Below are positions 10,072-17,734 of a DNA stretch of 55,053 nucleotides, piece after piece (positions within the stretch are counted from its first letter, which is position 1; each line of letters opens with the position of its first letter). The notes below the pieces were generated by a model that searched no databases, was not told where the DNA came from, and saw only the letters and a program-made list of their open reading frames with translations. The DNA comes from Actinomycetota bacterium (GTDB lineage Bacteria > Actinomycetota > Actinomycetes > Nanopelagicales > Nanopelagicaceae): contig SYAN01000063.1 in assembly GCA_005787575.1 (NCBI GenBank), positions 1 through 55,053 on the forward strand, given 5' to 3'. Both the position numbers and the translations under genes were made by a program.

Positions 10072-10890
10072 ATGAATACCAAGTTCACCCGCGATGAAGT
10101 GAGAAAAGTCGCGGTCGTTGGCGCTGGCGTGATGGGCGAGGCCATCATCTCTACCTTGATCAACTCAAAGTATCGCAAAGATGCGATTTCCTTTGTTGAG
10201 AAGCGAGATGATCGAGCTCAAGAGGTCGCAGCGAAGTATGGGATATCTCGAGCAAGTCTTGCTGAGGCTGCAACATCGGATCTGATTTTCCTTGTAACAA
10301 AGCCACAAGATTTAGAGTCCGCAGTCGAGCAACTCGCAAGCGGAATCAAATCTTCATCGCTACTGGTATCACTTGCTGCTGGCAAAAAGACCTCGGCAAT
10401 CGAGAAGCTGTTGCAGGGTGATAACCCAGTGATTCGGGTGATGCCAAATACTCCGCTTCTACTTGGTGCAGGGATATCAGCAATCTCACCAGGAAAGTAC
10501 GCAAGGCAGGAGCATCTCCTGGTTGTAACTGAGCTTTTTCAATCCGCCGGCTCGACGATACTTATTGATGAGGCGCTACAGGATGCAGTGACGGCTACAA
10601 GTGGGTCTGGCCCTGCCTACTTCTTTCTCTTCATTGAGTTGATGATTGATGGTGGTAAGCAACTTGGACTTAGTGAAGCAGATGCCACATCGCTGGCTAT
10701 CTCCACTATCAAAGGCGCAGCGGCGATGCTCGAAAAGTCAGGAAAGTCCCCAGCAACTCTTCGCGAGAATGTGACGAGCCCAAAAGGTACGACTGCAGCT
10801 GCGCTCTCTGTCTTTGACGAATCTGATCTACGAGCAATCGTCGCAAGGGCCATGAAGGCGGCTCATGATAGGTCGGTCGAGCTGGGATGA
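10072..10890 (+). CDS. proC: pyrroline-5-carboxylate reductase
   Basis: VAVVGAGVMGEAIIS, RVMPNTPLLLGAGISAISPG, DAVTATSGSGPAYFFLFIELM, TSPKGTTAAAL. Confidence 0.96.
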   Translation: MNTKFTRDEVRKVAVVGAGVMGEAIISTLINSKYRKDAISFVEKRDDRAQEVAAKYGISRASLAEAATSDLIFLVTKPQDLESAVEQLASGIKSSSLLVSLAAGKKTSAIEKLLQGDNPVIRVMPNTPLLLGAGISAISPGKYARQEHLLVVTELFQSAGSTILIDEALQDAVTATSGSGPAYFFLFIELMIDGGKQLGLSEADATSLAISTIKGAAAMLEKSGKSPATLRENVTSPKGTTAAALSVFDESDLRAIVARAMKAAHDRSVELG

Positions 10891-12026
10891 GGGAGAGACT
10901 CCTTCTTTCTAGGATCTCAATCCTCCTGCTCTCATCACTTCTCTTTGGATCTTCCATTGGTGATGCAACTGCTGCCTTAACGATAAAGAAATTGGAGCCA
11001 CTAGCTGAGATTGGTGCTGGCTATCAATCTCTTGCGCTCACCTCGACTCATTTCGCACTGGTAGGTGAGGGTATTGAAATCCGTGATCGTTTGAGTGGAG
11101 TCAGTGTTGTAGTCCAAGAGAGTTCAACCAACACCTTCTTCACCGATGTGACCACTTCATCCGAGTCATTCATCGCGGTGGGGATCTCTGAAAGTTCAGT
11201 AGTCACTGCACGAGATCAAGTCGAAGGAGCAATCAATCCAGATTCGGTGACTGTCACGAGTGAGGATAAAAGCCGGGTTGGTCTCACTCGGCTAGTCATT
11301 GTTGAGTTCACATCTTCGGGAGATATCACTAGAAGCAGCTTCTTCGATAATGAAAAGCCGCTCCTGCCCCGTTCCATCCATCTCTTCGGTGATCAGATCG
11401 TCATTGTCGGAGAGATGGCAACTGACCGTGGCATTCAAGGATTCATGGCGTCGCGAAACATCAATGGTGGTGACTTTCGACTAAGTAAGTTCGGTGAGGC
11501 AAGCACATCCATATTCTCGGCAGCAAACTCTCGAACCCTTTATGGATCTAGTGAGGAGAGCTTGGCGGGCAGTAAGCGACAAGGTGTACGTGATGGAGTA
11601 ATCATCTACACCGATAAGACTGGAAAATCTTTGAAGGTAGTCCGGAGCTACGCAACTGGTGCAAAACGAGAATGGAGTGATGTGAGCCCTGATCATCTTG
11701 CTGTTGGGACTCTCACTAAGGGCAACTTGAGTGAAGTTGCGATCACCGATTTCGATAGTCAAGGAAAGCCAGAATGGAGCACACGCATTCCTGGCCAGAT
11801 GGCTCTTGTTGAAGGTCGAGTTGTTGGTGTTATCACGAAAGCTCGAATCAAGGCATTGCCTGGATTTGTCGCGAAGTCAAACCATGCGCTATTCCTTAGA
11901 TTCGACAAGAAAGGCACCATCAAGAGCGCTTCTTCTATCTCAGCGACTTCAATCATCGATATCTTCCAAGACCACGCCTTAGTAAAAGTGAAGACGGGCG
12001 CTACTGAGTTGATATCTTTCTCGTAG
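10887..12026 (+). CDS. predicted secreted protein of unknown function, beta-strand rich
   Basis: Hydrophobic signal-like N-terminus MRERLLLSRISILLLSSLLFGSSIGDATAA; ATGA overlap with proC stop; no recognised domain. Confidence 0.75.
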   Translation: MRERLLLSRISILLLSSLLFGSSIGDATAALTIKKLEPLAEIGAGYQSLALTSTHFALVGEGIEIRDRLSGVSVVVQESSTNTFFTDVTTSSESFIAVGISESSVVTARDQVEGAINPDSVTVTSEDKSRVGLTRLVIVEFTSSGDITRSSFFDNEKPLLPRSIHLFGDQIVIVGEMATDRGIQGFMASRNINGGDFRLSKFGEASTSIFSAANSRTLYGSSEESLAGSKRQGVRDGVIIYTDKTGKSLKVVRSYATGAKREWSDVSPDHLAVGTLTKGNLSEVAITDFDSQGKPEWSTRIPGQMALVEGRVVGVITKARIKALPGFVAKSNHALFLRFDKKGTIKSASSISATSIIDIFQDHALVKVKTGATELISFS

Positions 12027-12094
12027 TGTCACGCTTAGAAAAGCGAGTCATCTTTGAAATCTAGAAGCGATTTTCGATCCGAAGGGATGTGATC

Positions 12095-12193
12095 ATGGGT
12101 TCAGTAGTCAAGAAGCGCCGCAAGCGCATGGCAAAGAAGAAACATAAGAAGTTGCTCAAGAAGACCCGTATCCAACGCCGCAACAAGAAGTAA
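12095..12193 (+). CDS. 32-aa small basic ribosomal protein of the bS22 (AURKAIP1/COX24-like) type
   Basis: Translation MGSVVKKRRKRMAKKKHKKLLKKTRIQRRNKK*; RBS-like gaaggga upstream; strongly resembles the actinobacterial bS22/COX24-type peptide. Below the ORF-track size cut-off. Confidence 0.9.
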   Translation: MGSVVKKRRKRMAKKKHKKLLKKTRIQRRNKK

Positions 12194-12202
12194 TCGGTAG
12201 CT

Positions 12203-14617
12203 CTAGCGGGAAGGTTGAGCGAAAAGCGTCAACTTTCCCGCAATACCGATCGCTACAAATCTTTCTCGTCCAAGCTTTAGCCAAACCGCAGTTTGTTTCG
12301 GTGAGACTTCTTTATCAACAATCAAAGATACGGCCTGACTTTGCTTGCTCATAGCGCAGACTCTTCCTTCACATCCAAAGAGTGCACCAGTGAAGTCTTC
12401 AGCAAGCGGACCGCTGAGTGAACCGTGATCCTCGGCAAATCCTGCAACAGGAGCATCGACATCACTGATCAGGCGTGACTTGATTCGATCAGGTTTAGGT
12501 CGGGTCATCGGCGTTGATGAGAGCCAGGATCCAAAGACTTGTTTCGAAGTACTACTCATCGAGATGTCATATCCAGGCACTGCCACCAACTCACCAGTTG
12601 TCTCAAGATTCTTGTAGCTCCAGTCCTCGGGATAGATGCTCGACCTCGTAGCCATCCTTACTTCACCTTGTGTGGCATCACGATTTTGATCAACTACCAA
12701 AATCGAGTCATATAAGAGATATACCGTCTCACCGAGGGTCAATGCTCGTAATCTGAAGCCAACATCACCAATAGTGCGACCACCAGTCTTCTTGTCACCA
12801 TCGACAATCTCATAGAACCAGCGATTCTGACTCCTCACTGCACCAAGGAGTATCCCTTGGCTCTCATCTCGATAGAAGACTTGAAGTCCATTTGAAGTCA
12901 CGGCGCAGGCATTAGAAACGCTCACATCGCTGGCGGTCCGCACTCGAACCTTCTCTTCATAGTTCTGCACTTCAGTTCCGTCGCCATCGACCACTTCAAA
13001 GCGCCAGCGCTTGCCATCGTATTCACCGTATCGAAGATCCTTATTAGTAAGGTCGGTGAAGAAGAGATGAAGGCGTTGTCGAGCATTACTGCCACTAACA
13101 CAGAGCGATAAATAACCAGAGACATCATTCGAAGTCTTGCCACCTAAAGATGAATTCCCATCGATAGTCTTGATGGACCAACGAGTTCCATCTCTAGTTG
13201 CTAGCTTGATATCGCCTTTAGTTGAGTCGGTGTAGGCAATGACTGTCTTTCCCTGAAAAGTGGCGCTTGCGAGGAATTTTGCATCAGCGCTTTGGTCAAT
13301 GACCTTCCCTTTCCATCCTGCCTCCGGAGTTACGGAGTTGCTCCGAGCAGTCGGCGAGTTGCCATTGGTATTTGATGCAATGACATCAAAAGAGTATTCA
13401 CGTCCGTTTCGAAGCCCGTTGATGATCGCTGGACTCTCAGTGACCGTCACCTTCTTGCCATCTTGGATATTTGTGATGGTGTAAGAACTTACTTGCGAAC
13501 TTCTGGCATTAGAAGGTGGATCGAATTTAACTATCGCACGTTCATCACCGATCAGCGCTTCGACATTTCTCGGCTCATTAGGAATCCCGAAAGCGATACC
13601 AGCAGGAGGTTTGACCTTCATATCTTCGATCATCGCCTCCGCTAGCGTTCCAGGGGCGTTTAACACTTCACCTGCCTCCAGATTTGGTGTCATCGTTGCA
13701 TCGGAAAGACTCTTTGAAAATGTCGCCTCATCAAGATGACTTATTGATGAGCCATCTTCGTAGTTCTTTGGCGTATAGAGAATTGGTTTGACGCCAGCGT
13801 TGGCGGCGATTCCTTTCTTTCCGGACCAATAGAGACGATTGACCATTGCTGTGCCGATCTCTATAGATGGAGCTGGCAAGTCGACGAGCCTTCGCTCATC
13901 TGGAAGTTGTGCGTAGGCATCAAAGGGAGTTGGACGCGGCAGCAGACCAAGGCCGTTGTAGGCGACATATTCAGTGTTTGAGAGAAATCCAAGCCCATGC
14001 CCCATCTCGTGCAACACAACTGAGGCTAAGTCGTATTGACTCGCACCTGGTTTTCCATCGATGCCGTAATACCAGAATGGAAACGCGCTGATTCGAATGA
14101 TGACTTCAGGGTTTGCTGGGTCAAGATCCTTTCCCACGATGGCGTTTGCAAGCGCTGACGCGTACCAGAGCTCTTTATCTGGTGCTCCAGCAAAATTATT
14201 GAAATATCTCCCCGGTCGAGCAGTACCGAGTACGCCAAATGGAGCAGTTCTATCCCACGAAGCAAGTACTTTTATCGGAACTTTCGAGTCGAAGTATCCC
14301 TCCCACGAACGCACACCAAGGTCAATCGCATCCTTTGCCCGATCAGGAACATTGCTATAGGTGATTTCAAAGGTGCTTCGGCGCGCACGTGGCAAACCAA
14401 GATCACCTGGTCGCGTTGTTGCTACGACCGTCTCGCCTTCAGTTGCGTAGAAAGTGCGCCCCGAATCTTTTCCAGCATAGAGCGTGCCCCACACAGTTGC
14501 GGGTGCAGAGTTGAACGAAAGTCCTTGTGAAGTTGTGGGAGCCAGAAGTGCAATCGTTAGCGCTGAGACCTGAATCCAAAGCGTAATCAAGATCCGTTTG
14601 GCGGTTTTCCCACGCAT
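12203..14617 (-). CDS. large secreted HExxH metallopeptidase-like protein with Fn3 domain and repeat region
   Basis: Start set to ATG at 14617 (MRGKTAKRILITLWIQVSALTIALLAPTTSQG signal peptide). VVLHEMGHGLGFLSNT zinc motif; Fn3 PRNVEALIGDERAIVKFDPPSN...GREYSFDVIASNTNGNS; repeats RW.....DG........D. Confidence 0.8.
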   Translation of the reverse strand: MRGKTAKRILITLWIQVSALTIALLAPTTSQGLSFNSAPATVWGTLYAGKDSGRTFYATEGETVVATTRPGDLGLPRARRSTFEITYSNVPDRAKDAIDLGVRSWEGYFDSKVPIKVLASWDRTAPFGVLGTARPGRYFNNFAGAPDKELWYASALANAIVGKDLDPANPEVIIRISAFPFWYYGIDGKPGASQYDLASVVLHEMGHGLGFLSNTEYVAYNGLGLLPRPTPFDAYAQLPDERRLVDLPAPSIEIGTAMVNRLYWSGKKGIAANAGVKPILYTPKNYEDGSSISHLDEATFSKSLSDATMTPNLEAGEVLNAPGTLAEAMIEDMKVKPPAGIAFGIPNEPRNVEALIGDERAIVKFDPPSNARSSQVSSYTITNIQDGKKVTVTESPAIINGLRNGREYSFDVIASNTNGNSPTARSNSVTPEAGWKGKVIDQSADAKFLASATFQGKTVIAYTDSTKGDIKLATRDGTRWSIKTIDGNSSLGGKTSNDVSGYLSLCVSGSNARQRLHLFFTDLTNKDLRYGEYDGKRWRFEVVDGDGTEVQNYEEKVRVRTASDVSVSNACAVTSNGLQVFYRDESQGILLGAVRSQNRWFYEIVDGDKKTGGRTIGDVGFRLRALTLGETVYLLYDSILVVDQNRDATQGEVRMATRSSIYPEDWSYKNLETTGELVAVPGYDISMSSTSKQVFGSWLSSTPMTRPKPDRIKSRLISDVDAPVAGFAEDHGSLSGPLAEDFTGALFGCEGRVCAMSKQSQAVSLIVDKEVSPKQTAVWLKLGRERFVAIGIAGKLTLFAQPSR
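12206..12241. terminator. inverted repeat at bS22-like/HExxH-protease convergent junction
   Basis: GCGGGAAGGTTGA (12206-12218) / TCAACTTTCCCGC (12229-12241), 13 bp with one G-U, loop gcgaaaagcg; lies in the last codons of the protease-like gene. Confidence 0.65.
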
Positions 14618-14680
14618 AGGGAAAGAGTAGCCTTCACGTAGGCCTGGAAAATTGGGAAACCCCTTAGAAAGAAGATTGTT

Positions 14681-14917
14681 GTGAAGCAAGTCATCATCTA
14701 TTCAAGGCATGGATGCCACCTCTGTGAGTCTGCTCGTGCTGAGTTGGAGGCCATGCGCAGTGAGATTAACTTCGATTTAGAGGAAGCCTTCATCGATGGA
14801 GACTCGAAACTCGAATCGGATTATGGCTTGATGGTTCCTGTAATTCTTATCGACGGGAAGATGCATGGCTACGGTCGAATCGAGCGAGCGAGATTCAAAG
14901 CTGCGATACTCGCCTGA
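14681..14917 (+). CDS. glutaredoxin-like (DUF836 type) protein
   Basis: VIIYSRHGCHLCESARAELEAM with CxxC; VPVILIDGKMHGYGRIE; GTG start. Confidence 0.85.
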   Translation: MKQVIIYSRHGCHLCESARAELEAMRSEINFDLEEAFIDGDSKLESDYGLMVPVILIDGKMHGYGRIERARFKAAILA

Positions 14918-14919
14918 CT

Positions 14920-16569
14920 TCAGATTTTCCCAGTGAAGACGTCATCGGCATCGATGATTCGGTAGGCATAACCTTGCTCTGCAAGGAATCGCTGTCGGTT
15001 CTGGGCATAGTCTTGATCAAGCGTGTCCCTTGCTACCAAGGAATAGAAGCGCGCGCCACGACCATCTGATTTGGGTCGAAGCACTCGGCCAAGACGTTGG
15101 GCCTCTTCTTGTCTCGAACCAAAAGTGCCGGAAATCTGAATTGCAATCGAAGCTTCAGGCAGGTCAATCGAGAAATTCGCAACTTTAGAGACCACCAAGA
15201 GTTTGATCGCACCGCTTCGGAACTCGCCATAGAGCCGTTCTCGTTCCTTGATCGGTGTGTCACCTTTGATGACTGGGGCACCCAAATCAGCGGCGATTTC
15301 ATCGATTTGGTCGATGTATTGACCGATCACCAGCACACGATCATTCTTATGATGCACAGCAAGTGCCTTTGCAACATTCTTCTTCGTCATCGTGGTGGAA
15401 CAGACTCGATATCGCTCATCTTGTTCTGCGGTCGCATAACTGAGCCGCTCATGATCAGTTAGCGTCACTCGAACCTCGACACAATCAGCGGGGGCGATAT
15501 AGCCCTGCGACTCAATCTCTTTCCACGGAACATCAAATCGCTTTGGCCCAATAAGTGAGAAGACCTCACCCTCCATCCCATCTTCACGGACTAGAGTCGC
15601 AGTGAGCCCAAGTCGTCTGCGCGATTGAATATCTGCGGTGAATCGAAAGATAGGTGCAGGCAGAAGATGAACTTCGTCGTAGATGATCAAGCCCCAGTCA
15701 TGGGCGTCGAAGAGATCAAGGTGAGCGTAGAGACCCTTCTTTCTCGTTGTCATGACTTGGTAAGTAGCAATAGTCACCGGGCGAATTTCCTTCTTTGCTC
15801 CAGAGTATTCGCCGATCTCCTCTTCGGTGAGCGTGGTTCGTGCAATCAATTCATCTCGCCACTGACGAGCGGCCACCGTATTTGTGACCAGAATAAGAGT
15901 CGTTGCCTTTGCATGCGCCATCGCCGCAGCGCCGACGATTGTCTTGCCCGCTCCGCAAGGCAGGACCACTACGCCGGAGCCGCCATGCCAGAAACCTTCA
16001 GCAGCTAGTCGTTGGTAGTCGCGAAGTGACCAGCCTTCTTGGCGGAGTTCGATCTCATGACTTTGACCGTCGACATAACCTGCAAAATCCTCTGCGGGCC
16101 AACCAAGTTTGAGCAGAGCCTGCTTGAGGTGTCCGCGTTGTGAAGGATGAACCGCGAAAGTTTCATTATCGATTCGCATTCCCAGCATCGGTGCGACTTT
16201 CTTTGCTCGTGCAACCTCGGTTAGAACCGCGCTATCTGTCGTGATCAAAACCAGCCCATGAACCGGATCCGATTCGAGGCGGAGACGTCCATATCGCCCC
16301 ATCGTCTCTGCGATATCGATAAGTAGTGAGTGAGGAACTGAGTAGCGTGAATATTTGAGCAAGGTGTCGATGACGCCCTCTGCATCATGTCCAGCAGCCC
16401 TGGCATTCCAGAGACCTAACGCGGTAAGTCGATAGGTATGGATATGTTCTGGGGATTTCTCTAGTTCTGCGAATGGTGCGATTGCTTTACGGCATTCGTC
16501 AGAGGAGGCATGATCGATATCGAGCAAGAGCGTCTTGTCGCTCTGAACTATGAGCGGGCCGTTGGACAT
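14920..16569 (-). CDS. XPB/Ssl2-type DNA repair helicase
   Basis: RDYQRLAAEGFWHGGSGVVVLPCGAGKTIVGAAAMA, YDEVHLLPAPIFR, RRLGLTATLVREDG, EEAQRLGRVLRPK. Confidence 0.94.
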   Translation of the reverse strand: MSNGPLIVQSDKTLLLDIDHASSDECRKAIAPFAELEKSPEHIHTYRLTALGLWNARAAGHDAEGVIDTLLKYSRYSVPHSLLIDIAETMGRYGRLRLESDPVHGLVLITTDSAVLTEVARAKKVAPMLGMRIDNETFAVHPSQRGHLKQALLKLGWPAEDFAGYVDGQSHEIELRQEGWSLRDYQRLAAEGFWHGGSGVVVLPCGAGKTIVGAAAMAHAKATTLILVTNTVAARQWRDELIARTTLTEEEIGEYSGAKKEIRPVTIATYQVMTTRKKGLYAHLDLFDAHDWGLIIYDEVHLLPAPIFRFTADIQSRRRLGLTATLVREDGMEGEVFSLIGPKRFDVPWKEIESQGYIAPADCVEVRVTLTDHERLSYATAEQDERYRVCSTTMTKKNVAKALAVHHKNDRVLVIGQYIDQIDEIAADLGAPVIKGDTPIKERERLYGEFRSGAIKLLVVSKVANFSIDLPEASIAIQISGTFGSRQEEAQRLGRVLRPKSDGRGARFYSLVARDTLDQDYAQNRQRFLAEQGYAYRIIDADDVFTGKI

Positions 16570-16579
16570 TCTCGCGAGT

Positions 16580-17695
16580 CTACTTGGAAAGTCGCCTTAA
16601 CATCTCGGCGACCAATGCTGAGCGTTCAATCAAAGAGATAGCGCTGATGTGCTCGTGGGCTGCGTGTGCGCCATCACCCACTGCTCCAAGTCCATCGAGA
16701 GTTGGAACCCCGAGCGCTGCGGTGAAGTTGCCGTCGCTGGCCCCACCGACTGCTGCATCTTCAAGCTTTTCCATCCCAATAGCTTTTGCAGCTTCACTTG
16801 CAACGTCGAACAATTCTTTGCTCATCTTTGGATCGAGCGCAGGACGATTTATCTCGCCCTTCACTGTCACGATCGCGCCTGAGGGAAGTGTTCCTGCCAG
16901 AGCTTTGATCGCGGTATCCACACGTTCTTGTTCAGCGCGCGTGAAAGCGCGGACATCGACAGCTAACTCAGCTTCAGCGGGAACGGTGTTGAGGGTAGTT
17001 CCTGCATGAAATGTGGTTGGGACGACAGAGGTTCCAACTTCGCTACGTGCAATGGAGGGAATCTTTTCGACAAGCGAAGCGAGTGCAACCATCGCATTGA
17101 TTCCTTTCTCAGGCTCAAGTCCCGCATGGGCAGCGCGTCCTGCCACATGAAGGTGGTACATAGAAGTTCCTTTTCGAGCGGTCTTTACCTTTCCATTTAT
17201 CGCTGATTCAAAAACCAATACATATTCGCACTCTTTGGCACTGGTCTCGATCAATTCTCTTGAAGCTGCACTTCCACTTTCTTCATCAGCGGTCGCGAGG
17301 ATATGTATTCCATCTCGATTTTCTAGCGCGGCAGTTGCCATCACCGCCTGGATGAATCCTGCTTTCATGTCGTAGATACCGGGAGCGCGAATCACATCCC
17401 CTTCGACCGACCAGATTGGTTTGAAAGATCCTTTCGGCCAGACAGTGTCGAGGTGACAGAGAAGGAGAATCCTTGGCTTTCCGCTCTTCCAAGAAAGAGT
17501 CGGGTGGCCTTTAACTGTCTTGACCTCTCCAGGCTTTCCGAGAAGTTCAGTGACAATCTTGTCTGCCTCGGCGATGACAGTGTTACAGCCATCAATATCT
17601 TCTGTCGGCGATTCGATTCGAACGATGCGTTCCACAAGTGCGACTGCTTCACCTTGTGAGAGTCCCGCTACCTTCTCATTCGCCCAATTCTTCAT
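16580..17695 (-). CDS. M20-family metallopeptidase (carboxypeptidase G2-like)
   Basis: LLLCHLDTVWPKGSF, GIYDMKAGFIQAVMA, ATADEESGS, GRAAHAGLEPEKGINA; start likely ATG at 17695 (MKNWANEKVAG). Confidence 0.9.
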   Translation of the reverse strand: MKNWANEKVAGLSQGEAVALVERIVRIESPTEDIDGCNTVIAEADKIVTELLGKPGEVKTVKGHPTLSWKSGKPRILLLCHLDTVWPKGSFKPIWSVEGDVIRAPGIYDMKAGFIQAVMATAALENRDGIHILATADEESGSAASRELIETSAKECEYVLVFESAINGKVKTARKGTSMYHLHVAGRAAHAGLEPEKGINAMVALASLVEKIPSIARSEVGTSVVPTTFHAGTTLNTVPAEAELAVDVRAFTRAEQERVDTAIKALAGTLPSGAIVTVKGEINRPALDPKMSKELFDVASEAAKAIGMEKLEDAAVGGASDGNFTAALGVPTLDGLGAVGDGAHAAHEHISAISLIERSALVAEMLRRLSK

Positions 17696-17734
17696 GCACG
17701 CATCATCCCATAGCACCACTTATTTTGAAGTCCC

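Noticed and set aside
14918-14957. Possible coding hairpins at the glutaredoxin/XPB convergent junction (CTTCA/TGAAG and TCATCG-GCAT-CGATGA)
   Set aside because: Only 5-6 bp and in Asp-rich codons; compatible with chance, so not counted in the convergent-hairpin pattern.
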